Shown in pieces: positions 55,687 to 64,000 of a stretch of 64,000 bases of DNA (position 1 is the stretch's first letter; each line of letters starts with the position of its first letter). The DNA comes from Saezia sanguinis (GTDB taxonomy: Bacteria; Pseudomonadota; Gammaproteobacteria; Burkholderiales; Burkholderiaceae_C). The stretch is taken from positions 1 to 64,000 of the forward strand of contig NZ_PQSP01000013.1 of the NCBI RefSeq assembly GCF_003991585.1. Reading direction: 5' to 3'. Under the pieces are notes generated by a model that was given only the letters and a program-made list of their open reading frames with translations, was not told where the DNA came from and searched no databases. The translations under genes and the position numbers were made by a program.

Positions 55687-56577
55687 TTATGTGCGGGAAA
55701 GCTTGCGTGTGGCCAGCCAGCATAACAGTGCGCCGCAAATTAAAAGTATCAGGCCAAACCAGAAAAAAGGTGTTGGCAGTGTTTTCAGCCACATGCAGGC
55801 AATAATGGCAGATAAGGCTGGCGTGAAGTAAGACGCAAAAGTCAGCGTCATGAGGTTACCCTGCTTTATGCCGATGTTCCATACGGTGTATGCGGTTGCT
55901 GTTGAAATGCCCAGAAAGATCAGCTCCATGATGATGCGTGTACTCCATACGATGGGCTGGTATGGCTGGAACAGCAGGTTGATCCACAGCAGCAGTGCAG
56001 TCACCAGCAGAAAGGGTGCAACGCTTCTGTTGCCGCGGCCGTATTTTTTGACCAGATTGTTGTACAAAGCCCAGATAATGGCTGCGGCCAGTGCCATGGT
56101 GTAAGGAATGGGGTTGCCGGTAATGTTGGTCCAGAGCGCCTGTGGCGACCATGAGCCATTGCCGCTCATGATCAGGATAATACCGCCCAGGGCAAGCAAC
56201 ATGCCCAGCCAGACAGCGCCATTGGTTTTTTGTTTGTGGATCGGAATGGCCAGCAGAATCGTCAGGCAGGGCCACAGATAATTGATCATGCCCAGCTCGA
56301 TCGATTGCAGATGGGTGTGCGCCATGCCAATTGCCCCGATCAGGCATATTTCATAGGCAACAAACAGGCTGCCGCACAGCAACAGGTACGGGCGTGAGTA
56401 AGTGCTCCATGCTGATTTCCCCTGCAGCACCAGTACAAACAGAAAAGCGCTGGTAAAAATGAATGCGGCACCGGCAGCTGGCCCCAGCGCACTGGTGATG
56501 CTGCGCATCAGGCCCAAAGACATGCTCCACAGCACAATGGCCAGCAGTCCGCATAATGTTGCACGATAAGATGTCAT
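55687..56577 (-). CDS. yddG: YddG-type aromatic amino acid exporter (DMT superfamily)
   Basis: The protein of about 296 residues is a ten-helix drug/metabolite transporter. ATG 56577 gives the family N-terminus (RATLCGLLAIVLWSMSLGLMRS). The open frame upstream overlaps the glycerate kinase and is rejected. Conserved blocks match YddG: SIELGMINYLWPCLTILLAI, GMLLALGGIILIMSG, AAIIWALYNNLVKKYGRG and SYFTPALSAIIACMWL. It exports aromatic amino acids or analogues. It starts 16 bases after the glycerate kinase stop, so it is co-transcribed. Confidence 0.88.
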   Translation of the reverse strand: MTSYRATLCGLLAIVLWSMSLGLMRSITSALGPAAGAAFIFTSAFLFVLVLQGKSAWSTYSRPYLLLCGSLFVAYEICLIGAIGMAHTHLQSIELGMINYLWPCLTILLAIPIHKQKTNGAVWLGMLLALGGIILIMSGNGSWSPQALWTNITGNPIPYTMALAAAIIWALYNNLVKKYGRGNRSVAPFLLVTALLLWINLLFQPYQPIVWSTRIIMELIFLGISTATAYTVWNIGIKQGNLMTLTFASYFTPALSAIIACMWLKTLPTPFFWFGLILLICGALLCWLATRKLSRT

Positions 56578-56593
56578 GATTTTTCTGTTGTTT

Positions 56594-57730
56594 TCAATGC
56601 CGCAGTGTCCACAGCCGGGCAATGTCTGCGGCCCGCTGTTGCAGCAGTTCACGCACATGCTGGTACGCGTAATCGAGTGTGACAGGGCCAGGCGCAATGC
56701 TGAATGCTGCTGTAATGCCGTGCTGGTAAAGTTGTTGGTAACCGTCCTGAAGGCTGCCGGCCAGTGCAATGACAGGTATATGCTGAGCTTGCGCCAGCCG
56801 GGCAACGCCTATCGGCGTTTTGCCGTGCAGGGTTTGTGCATCGAGCTGCCCTTCGCCGGTGATGACCAGATCAGCACCCCGCAGCGATTGTTCCAGCCCG
56901 GTCAGTTCAGCAACCAGCTCAACACCAGGGCGCAGCCTGGCATTCAGAAACGTGAGGGCGGCAAAACCCAGTCCGCCAGCCGCACCTGCGCCGGGAGTGT
57001 TGCGGTGCTCTACAGCCAGTGTGTTATGGCATACATCGGCAAAGTGCGCCAGTGCGTGGTCCAGTACGGCAACATCTGAAGCCGATGCGCCTTTTTGCGG
57101 GCCAAATACGGCTGAAGCGCCTTGCGGCCCGCACAGCGGGTTGCTGACATCGCAGGCTGCAATGAAGCGCACATGTTTTAAACGCGAGTCGAATGTATCC
57201 AGCCCGATGGTGGCAAGCTGCGCCAATGCGGCGCCACCGGCAGGCAGGGGGTGGTGGTTCCGGTCGAGCAATTGCAGTCCCAGGGCACTGAGCATGCCGC
57301 AACCGCCATCATTGGTGGCACTGCCTCCCAGTGTGAGGATGATGGTCTGTGCGCCAGCATCCAATGCTGCCAGAATCAACTGGCCTGTGCCGTAGGAGCT
57401 GGTGTGCAATGGGTTGCGTTGATTTGGCGGAACCAGATGCAGCCCGCTGGCACAAGCCATTTCAATGACGGCCGTATGCGAGTCAGGCAGCCAGCACCAG
57501 GGGGCATGGACCGGGTTTCCCAACGGGTCTGATGCGTTGTACGTTCTTTTTTCACCGTTCAGGGCATTGAGAATGGTATCGGCGGTTCCTTCCCCGCCAT
57601 CTGCCATCGGGTGCAAAATAAGCAGATCCTGCGGCCGCACGTGGTGCCAGCCTTGTGCAATAGCCTGTGCCACCTCGGTAGCGCTGAGGCTTTCTTTGAA
57701 CGAATCAGGTGCAATGACGATGGAAGGCAT
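56594..57730 (-). CDS. Glycerate kinase (GarK/GlxK class)
   Basis: The protein of about 378 residues starts at ATG 57730 (PSIVIAPDSFKESLSATEVAQAIAQGW, the family opening). GGEGTADTI, LGGSATNDGGCGML and GAAGGLGFAALTFLNARLRPG follow, then VITGEGQLDAQTLHGKTPIGVA near the C-terminus. It phosphorylates D-glycerate to 2- or 3-phosphoglycerate, joining glyoxylate and glycerate breakdown to glycolysis. It is first in an operon with the YddG-like exporter. Confidence 0.93.
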   Translation of the reverse strand: MPSIVIAPDSFKESLSATEVAQAIAQGWHHVRPQDLLILHPMADGGEGTADTILNALNGEKRTYNASDPLGNPVHAPWCWLPDSHTAVIEMACASGLHLVPPNQRNPLHTSSYGTGQLILAALDAGAQTIILTLGGSATNDGGCGMLSALGLQLLDRNHHPLPAGGAALAQLATIGLDTFDSRLKHVRFIAACDVSNPLCGPQGASAVFGPQKGASASDVAVLDHALAHFADVCHNTLAVEHRNTPGAGAAGGLGFAALTFLNARLRPGVELVAELTGLEQSLRGADLVITGEGQLDAQTLHGKTPIGVARLAQAQHIPVIALAGSLQDGYQQLYQHGITAAFSIAPGPVTLDYAYQHVRELLQQRAADIARLWTLRH

Positions 57731-57945
57731 GGCAATGGAGCAGAGTGGGACCAAGGTAACCGGTTTGAACTGCTGGTGGGCAGCTATCAAAACCGCTGTT
57801 CATTTGAATTATAGGCAGTGCAGGGTTTGTTGCCTGGCCGTACTGTTAAATTAAGCGGTGGTAAGTCAATATTTTGGTAAGATAGCGGGTGGAGCAATGA
57901 ATCTGTTAGGGTAGAATAAACTGGCTTCATTACAAGGGATGCTTT

Positions 57946-58542
57946 ATGCATGAGATGAACTTAAAAGAAATGACGTTTGAATACCACCCGGCAGCAGGAG
58001 AACTGCATTTTTCCGTCGGCAAGGCCTTGGTATACCGTCGGGGACAATCGGGGTTGATGCTGGACAACAACCCATTCGGAACGCCTGAGCTGACACCTGT
58101 TACGCAACTGAAAATGCTGCAAGATCCGGTACGCCTGGCTTATGAATCGATTGTAAAGGGTGGCAAGTCCCAGTTTCTGGCAAAAGCAAATTACACCTGT
58201 GACGAGCTGATCTTCCCGCATATTGAGAGCGCACATTGCCAGGGGGTTCAGTTGCCGGCTGGCGGCGATGACAAAATCAGCATGGAGTTTGAAGGCGGAG
58301 CCCTGAGCCGCATGATGGTGGCGAAAAACGGTGCCGGTTCCGACGATGGCATATACATCTTCCGCGAGGAAAACAAGCTGTACTACCTGCAGAAAAATCC
58401 CAAACGCAGGTTGCTGGTGTCGCGTCTGAGTTTTGAGGAAGGTTTTTTCCGTATGCAGACGGATGCAGGCGATATTGCCTGGCGGGCACACTTGTGTCCG
58501 TTTGTCAGCGAGATAGTCGCTGATGTTCTGAATACAATGTAA
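57946..58542 (+). CDS. Unknown cytoplasmic protein
   Basis: The 198-residue protein matches no family I recognise. There is no signal peptide or membrane helix. Content is mixed alpha/beta: FEYHPAAGELHFSVGKALVYRR, TPVTQLKMLQDPVRLAYESI, then beta-rich GIYIFREENKLYYLQKNPKRRLLVSRLSFEEGFF. ATG 57946 follows an AAGGGATGC purine site, and TAGAAT at about 57912 is a possible -10. It stands alone, divergent from the glycerate kinase operon. Confidence 0.6.
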   Translation: MHEMNLKEMTFEYHPAAGELHFSVGKALVYRRGQSGLMLDNNPFGTPELTPVTQLKMLQDPVRLAYESIVKGGKSQFLAKANYTCDELIFPHIESAHCQGVQLPAGGDDKISMEFEGGALSRMMVAKNGAGSDDGIYIFREENKLYYLQKNPKRRLLVSRLSFEEGFFRMQTDAGDIAWRAHLCPFVSEIVADVLNTM

Positions 58543-58634
58543 AACCGATGAGAGATTAAAGGTTAGAATTGCGCCATTGCAGGTTGAACCCTGTGTTTTT
58601 GAATTGGTTCATGTCTTAATCTGTTTAGAAAGAA

Positions 58635-59087
58635 ATGATGATGAAAAAAGTGAAAGCAATTGTTTGTGGGTTGATTCTGGCTACGGCGGGTGTGACATCT
58701 GTCTATGCCGGCCCTTATGCCGACCGCATGGGGCAGTGCCTGGTTCAGAAAACAACGCCTCAGGACCGGATGGCTTTGATGCAGTGGTTTTTCTCTGCCA
58801 TGGCAGCACATCCCAACCTGAAAGGGGTGGCAAATATCTCGGATAAACAGGCACAGTCTTATGACCAGAACGTGGCCAAGCTGCTGATGCGCCTGCTGAC
58901 GCAGGATTGCCGTGCCGAGGTGAAAGAAGCCGTGAGCCGGGAAGGCAACACGGCCATGCAGGGAAGCTTTCAGGTGCTGGGGCAGGTTGCCGCAGTGGAC
59001 CTGATGCAATCGCCGGACGTGCAAAAACGCATGATGGGTTTCACCCAGTATCTGGATGAGAAAAAACTTGAAGATGTTATGAAATAA
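58635..59087 (+). CDS. Unknown small exported protein
   Basis: The 150-residue protein has a Sec signal (VKAIVCGLILATAGVTSVYA, cleavage before GPYAD). The mature part is mostly helical with two cysteines (MGQCLVQ and TQDCRAEV), likely a disulfide, and PYADRMGQCLV...MALMQWFFSAMAAHP, seen in small periplasmic hypothetical proteins of Gram-negatives. Function unknown. AGAAAG precedes the start, and a strong terminator follows. Confidence 0.7.
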   Translation: MMMKKVKAIVCGLILATAGVTSVYAGPYADRMGQCLVQKTTPQDRMALMQWFFSAMAAHPNLKGVANISDKQAQSYDQNVAKLLMRLLTQDCRAEVKEAVSREGNTAMQGSFQVLGQVAAVDLMQSPDVQKRMMGFTQYLDEKKLEDVMK

Positions 59088-59108
59088 GCCTGACATGTTC
59101 ATGCAAAT

Positions 59109-59135
59109 AAAAAGGAGCCGTAAAGGCTCCTTTTT
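59109..59135. terminator. Bidirectional intrinsic terminator
   Basis: AAAAAGGAGCC and GGCTCCTTTTT around a GTAAA loop, with A- and T-tracts on opposite sides. It serves the small exported protein gene (+) and the acetate transporter gene (-), which converge here. Confidence 0.88.
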
Positions 59136-59177
59136 AGTTTTTAAGGCACAGAAAATGGGGCAATATAACCCGCCGAT

Positions 59178-59741
59178 TCAAGGTGCACCTATCGGCAACA
59201 CGGTGCGGCCATACTGCTCGTTGAGCACTTCGGCCATTGCCAGATAAATGGCACTGAGGCCGCAGATAATGCCTTCAAAACCTGCAATGCTCAAAATGAA
59301 TTTGCTCTGCGTGATATTGCCGAGGGCCAGCAGCGCAAAAAGAATGGTCAGGCTGCCGAATACGAACTGCAATCCCCGGTTGGCTTTTAAGGTGCCGAAA
59401 AACATGAACAGGGTGAAGATACCCCACATGGCCAGGTAGATGCCAAAGAACACGTGGTTTGTTGGCGCAGTACTTGCAGATGCAGGCAGGTACCAGATGC
59501 CGACCAGCGTCATCCAGAAAAAACCGTAGGATGTGAATGCCGTCACGCCAAATGTATTGCCTTTTTTAAACTCCAAAATGCCAGCGATAACCTGTGCCAA
59601 GCCGCCATAAAAGATACCCATGGCGACAATGGCTGTTGCGACGGGAAAAAAACCTGCATTATGGATGTTCAGTAAAACGGTGGTCATGCCAAATCCCATT
59701 AAACCGAGCGGGCCAGGGTTGGCCAGTTTGTCTACGTTCAT
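59178..59741 (-). CDS. Acetate/succinate uptake transporter, GPR1/FUN34/YaaH (SatP-like)
   Basis: The 187-residue, six-helix inner-membrane protein shows the family signature NPGPLGLMGFGMTTVLLNIHNAG at its N-terminus, GGLAQVIAGILEFKKGNTFG and FTSYGFFWM. Homologues (E. coli SatP) import acetate and succinate with protons. The ATG has GGAG eight bases upstream. It is divergent from the AlkD-like gene. Confidence 0.9.
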   Translation of the reverse strand: MNVDKLANPGPLGLMGFGMTTVLLNIHNAGFFPVATAIVAMGIFYGGLAQVIAGILEFKKGNTFGVTAFTSYGFFWMTLVGIWYLPASASTAPTNHVFFGIYLAMWGIFTLFMFFGTLKANRGLQFVFGSLTILFALLALGNITQSKFILSIAGFEGIICGLSAIYLAMAEVLNEQYGRTVLPIGAP

Positions 59742-59889
59742 ATGTTTGTCTCCGTGAAATTTTATTTATGGTGAATTCATTATATTCGGTGCGAACCATA
59801 TCAGACTATAGTGTCGGTCATACCAGATTTCACATGCAGATGGGCAGTATCAAGTTGGTAGATAATGCAGTGATTCAAACAGTTATAAA

Positions 59890-60552
59890 GTGACCGGTAT
59901 GATGCCTCAGAGAATTGATCTGCAACCACATGGCAATGCAATCAAAGCGCAGGAGATGGCGCGTTATATGAAAAACAGGTTTCCGTTTCTGGGGATTAAT
60001 AAACCTGAGCGGCATGCGTTGATCAAACCGCTGTTAAAACATTCTCAAAGCTGGACGCCTCGGCAGCTATCGGCAGAAGTGCTGTATTACTATGGCCTGC
60101 CAGAGCGTGAATACCAGTATCTGGCCATTGATCTTGTGCAGGCCAATGTCAAAAGGGTGACTCTGGCAGATTGGGAGCGCTGCTATTTTGATTTGTTGGA
60201 CCAAAAGGCCTGGTGGGACAGCGTAGATTCCCTGCGAAAGCCTTTGGCGGATTTGCTGCTGCAAAATCCGGATCAATTGGCGCATGTGGTTCAACTGCTG
60301 ATGAATGATGCATCCTTATGGAAGCGCCGGGTGGCCATAACTGTGCAATTGCAATATAAAGAAAAAACAAATAAAGAGCTGTTGCAACAAAGCATTGAAG
60401 CCAGTTTGACGATAAACGAGTTTTTTATCCAGAAAGCCATAGGCTGGGCACTGCGTGATTACAGCAAACATAATCCGCAGTGGGTCAGGCAGTTTATGGC
60501 AGAGCATTCACTTTCGGCATTGGCAGCAAGAGAAGGCAGTAAATATTTATAA
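59890..60552 (+). CDS. DNA alkylation repair (AlkD-like HEAT-repeat) protein
   Basis: The 220-residue all-helical protein of the AlkD superfamily uses HEAT-like repeats to hold DNA and excise bulky or N3/N7-alkylated bases. Family features are KNRFPFLGINKPERHALIK, WDSVDSLRKPLADLLL and a basic WKRRVAITVQLQYKEKT segment, then FFIQKAIGWALRDYSKHNPQWV. The start is GTG 59890 or ATG 59899/59902. It is 10 bases upstream of the DJ-1/PfpI gene and probably co-transcribed with it. Confidence 0.87.
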   Translation: MTGMMPQRIDLQPHGNAIKAQEMARYMKNRFPFLGINKPERHALIKPLLKHSQSWTPRQLSAEVLYYYGLPEREYQYLAIDLVQANVKRVTLADWERCYFDLLDQKAWWDSVDSLRKPLADLLLQNPDQLAHVVQLLMNDASLWKRRVAITVQLQYKEKTNKELLQQSIEASLTINEFFIQKAIGWALRDYSKHNPQWVRQFMAEHSLSALAAREGSKYL

Positions 60553-60562
60553 GGAATGTTTT

Positions 60563-61147
60563 ATGCATATCAATATTTTTCTGTTCAACGATTTTGAAAC
60601 GCTTGATGCCTTTGGGCCCGTGGAGGTGTTGGGGCGCGTTGACTCGTATCAACTGCACTACTGCTCTTTGCCGGGCGGGCTGGTTACCAGCCGGCAGCAG
60701 GTACCGGTTGTCACAGTGCCTGTCTCCCAGGTTGATCAGGATGGAGTGCTGTTGATTCCAGGAGGGCAGGGAACGCGTCCCTTGGTCAGTGATGAACAGG
60801 CGATTTCTGCCCTAAAAAATCTGGCGGCAAAATCGGCTTATTGTCTGAGCGTATGCACAGGCTCGGCACTGCTTGCAAAAACCGGGTTACTGAGCGGGCG
60901 TGTTGCAACGTCTAATAAAAAGGCTTGGCCCTGGGTCACTTCTGTTGACCAGGCTGTATTGTGGAAGCGGCAGGCACGCTGGTGTGTGGATGGCAAATTT
61001 TATACGTCGTCCGGGGTTTCGGCGGGTATGGATATGACGCTTGGATTTATTGCAGACCAGCATGGCATGAACAAGGCCAACGATATTGCACAACATATCG
61101 AATATGTCTGGAATGCCAACCCCGATAACGATCCTTTTGCAGGATAG
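60563..61147 (+). CDS. DJ-1/PfpI-family protein
   Basis: The protein of about 194 residues starts at ATG 60563, preceded by AAGGA at 7-8 bases. The frame continues upstream into the AlkD-like gene but the family begins at HINIFLFNDFETLDAFGPVEVL. The nucleophile elbow is LSVCTGSALLAKTGLLSG, with the reactive Cys, and GRVATSNKKAWPW follows. Relatives include amidases, isocyanide hydratase-like enzymes and glyoxalase III/deglycase-like proteins. The activity here is unknown; pairing with a DNA alkylation repair gene hints at electrophile stress. Confidence 0.85.
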   Translation: MHINIFLFNDFETLDAFGPVEVLGRVDSYQLHYCSLPGGLVTSRQQVPVVTVPVSQVDQDGVLLIPGGQGTRPLVSDEQAISALKNLAAKSAYCLSVCTGSALLAKTGLLSGRVATSNKKAWPWVTSVDQAVLWKRQARWCVDGKFYTSSGVSAGMDMTLGFIADQHGMNKANDIAQHIEYVWNANPDNDPFAG

Positions 61148-61870
61148 GCTGGGTCACGGGAAGCATCCGCCTTTTTCATTACCGCGATCAACTTTGCAGG
61201 ATTTTTGCCTGTACATCACAGAGCCGTATTTTTAAGTACCGGCTCGTTTGCGGCAGGAGAAATCTTGCTGCACCTGCATGTGTTCACAGACATCTTCTAT
61301 CAGGCTTGCATACAAAAGCTTTATCCTTTTCTGTTCTTTGCTTTCTTGTTGCTTCCGGTAGATCCGTGCGCTGGTTGGCAAGTAAAGTGCTGTTCAAGAG
61401 GACATCCATCTATTGAACAACCTGAAGAGAAGCGCTCAAGTCGTTTTCATATGAGGCAACGTATTCTCGGGATCTTGAGGGACCGCAAACTATTTTTAAG
61501 TTTGCAATATTTGTGTCCGTGTGTACAAGTACATAAGATTTGCTTATAGATTTCATTTTGATAATTTATTGTTTCCCAAATTTTCCTGTTTACTTTCTGC
61601 TCATTTGATTTAAATGAATGAGAAATGCAGGTTTTTAATGATCATGCAATGTTCTTTGCCTGACATTCATGTCCCATGATGGTCAGCGACAGGTTTTATT
61701 GTTACCACGGTGAATGGTAATTTTTCACATATCAGAAACTTTTGAGCATGAATCTGACTTTTGCATGCTCATCTGGAGGAATTATGTGGAGAATAGTATC
61801 TCTAAATAATAAAAAATTATGTTTATCAGCAGTTCTAATAACTAACTATGAATTTATCGAGGCCATTTGC
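61148..61870. other. Structured AT-rich leader upstream of the autotransporter
   Basis: About 720 bases without a credible gene, becoming AT-rich after 61500. Three dyads occur: CTGAC/GTCAG (61660-61686), TTACCA-N7-TGGTAA followed by five T (61702-61725, an attenuator-like terminator), and GAGCATG/CATGCTC (61744-61770). GGAGG at 61775-61779 precedes an ATG at 61784 that is in frame with the autotransporter. Confidence 0.5.
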
Positions 61871-64000
61871 ATGAATCACATTTACCGCATTATTTTCAAT
61901 CAAAAACAAGGGGTTTTTCAGGCAGTCTGCGAGCATGCGAAAAACGGGCATGGTGAAAAATCTGCAACGACCACTTCGAATGCGATTTCATCAAAGATTT
62001 TTAACTGGAAGCGTACAGCGCTTTCACAGTTTTTGCGTGGCATATTCGGCGTATCGGCCATGGCGGCTGTGTTGTTTGGCAGTACGGCTCATGCTGCGCG
62101 TCACCTTGCCAGTGATACAACCATAGATGGTATTCTTTATGCATCTGTCATTGAGGCGGATGACATCTATCTGGATGGTATTGGCACCTATACGGTGACG
62201 GTCACAGGCGGAGGCCTGATTCAGACGACTGCAGGCGGAATGGGTGCGGCACTTGTCATTGGCAGGGGCTCAACAGACACGAATGCCACACTCAATGTCG
62301 ACGCCGGCGGGCAGGTCGATGTGTACGATAAGCTGCTGGTCGGGCAAAGTGGTGCAACCGGCATTTTGAATATCAATTCAGGCGGGATTGTTACCGCGCG
62401 TAATGGTGGCAATATTGGCGCTGTGGGAGGCGCATCTGCCACAACGAATATCTACAGTGGCGGTGTATTGGATTCGGCCGGTTACATGTATGTGGGGGGA
62501 GACAGTACCGGCGAGCTGAATGTTTTTAACGGAGGTTCATTTACCAGCAGTGGTTCCAATAGCGTTGTCGGTATTGGCATCAACAGCGGGGGGCATGGGA
62601 CGGTCAATGTTGAAGGCTCGATGACGCTAGGTGGCAGTACTGCGCTTATCGTTGGCGATAACAGCACAGGCATCATGAATGTAAACAATGGCGGTACGGT
62701 GAGTGTCGCCAGTTATGCTTGGATCGGGTATCGCTCGGGAGAGGGCTCCCTGACGGTGTCAGGAGCGGGGTCTGAGTTTCAGACGACAGGAACAGGCTCG
62801 TTCCGCATTGGGGACGGTGCCGGCTCCGGCACTGTTACTGTTGAAGATGGCGGCTACATCAAGATCAGTGGCGGCAATGTTCAGATTGGTAAAGGGCAAA
62901 GCGGGTCTGGTGGCTCGGGGGCTCTGACGATTACCGGTGGTGGTTCGTTGTTTGAATCAACCGCAACGGGTATTCTGGAAGTTGGTACTGGCGCCAGTTC
63001 TGCCGGCAGTGTAACGGTTGCCGATGGCGGGCAGTTGAAGACCAATACCTCCCAGATCAATGTGGGGACAGGTTCTGGCGGTTCTGGCGTGCTTAACATC
63101 GGTGCGGCCCGCGGCAACGCTGCTGTGGCTGCTGGCTCGATTGTCAACAGCAATACCATCAATCTGGGCACGTATGGCAGCCTGGTGTTTAACCACACCA
63201 ATTCGGGGTATGTGTTTGCATCTCCGATTACCGGATCAGGTGCTGTTTATCAGGAAAATGCAGGCTCCACCACGATTCTGACCGGCAACAACGACAGTTT
63301 TGGCGGCAGCATTGCTGTTAACGGCGGTACATTGCAAATTGGTAATGCAGGGGCCAGCGGGTCAATTGGCTCATCGGACGTGGCAGTTGCCAGCGGGGCG
63401 AAACTTACGGCCAGCCGTACCGGGACGATGACTGTTTCCGGTATCATCAGTGGCGCTGGCAGTTTTGAGCAGAACGGGGCCGGTACCACAATACTGACCG
63501 GCTCAAATACCTACAGTGGTGGTACTCTGGTCACAGCAGGTACGCTGCAAGGTAACACAACCAGCCTGCAGGGCGATATTGTCAACAACGCGACCCTGAT
63601 TTTTGACCAGGCAACCGATGGCACTTACAGCGGCACTCTGAGTGGCACAGGCACACTGACCAAAGCCGGCAGTGATGCATTGACGTTGGCGGCCAATGCG
63701 GCAACTGGTCAGGTAAGCCTGAACACAGGGACCTTGAACATAGATGCCGGCCGTACCCTGATGGTAGCGAATGCCATGAACATGGCCAGTGGAACCACGC
63801 TGGGCGTGGATATTGCCAGCACCCCGGCGGTGGTTGCAGATACGATCACGCTGACAGGCAGCAATATCATCAATATTAACGGTTACAGTGCCAGGACCGA
63901 CTCTGGTGTTTATACCCTGGCAACCACCACCAGTGGCGTGAGCGGCAGCTTTGAAACCACGGTTGCCGGTGCACCTTTGCACACCTATGTGGATCTGGAG
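61871..64000 (+). CDS. Type V autotransporter adhesin-like protein (partial, 3' end outside window)
   Basis: At least 710 codons, open to the window end. The N-terminus is an extended signal peptide region (MNHIYRIIFNQKQGVFQAVCEHAK) followed by a Sec signal ending FGSTAHAA. The passenger is Gly/Thr/Ser/Asn-rich and beta-helical, with repeats of the T5SS/PEP-CTERM type (GSLTVSGAGSEFQTTGTG, RIGDGAGSGTVTVEDGG) and later passenger-transport repeats (ILTGSNTYSGGTLVTAGTLQG). The product is expected on the cell surface. ATG 61871 has GAGG eight bases upstream and is the canonical start. An in-frame ATG at 61784 would add 29 residues. Confidence 0.9.
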   Translation, partial: MNHIYRIIFNQKQGVFQAVCEHAKNGHGEKSATTTSNAISSKIFNWKRTALSQFLRGIFGVSAMAAVLFGSTAHAARHLASDTTIDGILYASVIEADDIYLDGIGTYTVTVTGGGLIQTTAGGMGAALVIGRGSTDTNATLNVDAGGQVDVYDKLLVGQSGATGILNINSGGIVTARNGGNIGAVGGASATTNIYSGGVLDSAGYMYVGGDSTGELNVFNGGSFTSSGSNSVVGIGINSGGHGTVNVEGSMTLGGSTALIVGDNSTGIMNVNNGGTVSVASYAWIGYRSGEGSLTVSGAGSEFQTTGTGSFRIGDGAGSGTVTVEDGGYIKISGGNVQIGKGQSGSGGSGALTITGGGSLFESTATGILEVGTGASSAGSVTVADGGQLKTNTSQINVGTGSGGSGVLNIGAARGNAAVAAGSIVNSNTINLGTYGSLVFNHTNSGYVFASPITGSGAVYQENAGSTTILTGNNDSFGGSIAVNGGTLQIGNAGASGSIGSSDVAVASGAKLTASRTGTMTVSGIISGAGSFEQNGAGTTILTGSNTYSGGTLVTAGTLQGNTTSLQGDIVNNATLIFDQATDGTYSGTLSGTGTLTKAGSDALTLAANAATGQVSLNTGTLNIDAGRTLMVANAMNMASGTTLGVDIASTPAVVADTITLTGSNIININGYSARTDSGVYTLATTTSGVSGSFETTVAGAPLHTYVDLE

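Noticed and set aside
56578-56805. 76-residue extension of the YddG-like exporter
   Set aside because: It would overlap the glycerate kinase in another frame, and the family N-terminus begins at the ATG at 56577.
61205-61549. 114-codon forward frame in the leader of the autotransporter
   Set aside because: No ribosome binding site, no family resemblance, odd Cys/Phe-rich composition.
61871-64000. Tandem repeats in the autotransporter as a CRISPR or satellite array
   Set aside because: The repeats are degenerate and in phase with the reading frame; they encode beta-helix rungs of the passenger domain.

Overview
The window reads as a chromosomal segment of a Gram-negative betaproteobacterium, most likely of the order Burkholderiales and Alcaligenaceae-like (an inference). 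It has a pst-phoU-phoB-phoR operon with a Pho box, an EF-P carrying Arg32 next to its rhamnosyltransferase EarP, a uvrC-pgsA-hupB-tRNA-Val-ppiD block, outer-membrane autotransporters, Tat and Sec signal peptides, and roughly half GC content by eye. No prophage, insertion sequence, CRISPR array or rRNA is visible. One tRNA gene, tRNA-Val(UAC), is present.

Layout. 1-5000: the last codons of an autotransporter, the tellurite/SAM methyltransferase TehB, a YcxB-like membrane protein and a P-type ATPase whose ion-site residues differ from Ca2+ pumps. 5000-10300: an aldehyde/alcohol dehydrogenase, then a reverse-strand run of three exported proteins (cupin, carboxymuconolactone-decarboxylase-like, cyclophilin-like) divergent from a LysR regulator, then an alpha/beta hydrolase. 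This is the best candidate for an undescribed system. 10300-19000: lysine permease LysP, two unknown membrane/exported proteins, a BaiN-type flavoprotein, and a three-gene membrane sugar/alcohol dehydrogenase complex (Tat small subunit, GMC flavoprotein with a four-Cys cluster, triheme cytochrome c). 19000-29100: an exported Ca-loop protein, ppc, pncB, an NhaD-type antiporter, a 2-hydroxyacid dehydrogenase, rmuC and a GST.

29200-36100 is the most accessory-looking part: nfsB, an acyltransferase-aminotransferase fusion with an operator-like repeat array upstream, lipoproteins, a zinc-ribbon/Pr6Pr membrane operon and a class I glutamine amidotransferase. 36200-43000 is the phosphate regulon: a Pho box feeds pstS, pstC, pstA, pstB, phoU, phoB and phoR. 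43000-52700 holds core genes: a LOG-family protein with a kinase-like partner, efp/earP, uvrC, pgsA, hupB, tRNA-Val and ppiD. 52800-61150 holds metabolic and stress genes: a HIBCH-like hydrolase, an aldo/keto reductase, speG, a YddG-like exporter, glycerate kinase, two unknown proteins, an acetate transporter, an AlkD-like protein and a DJ-1/PfpI protein. A structured AT-rich leader of about 720 bases then precedes a second autotransporter that runs off the window end.

Most functional calls rest on motifs and remembered family sequences read by eye. No database search was run.
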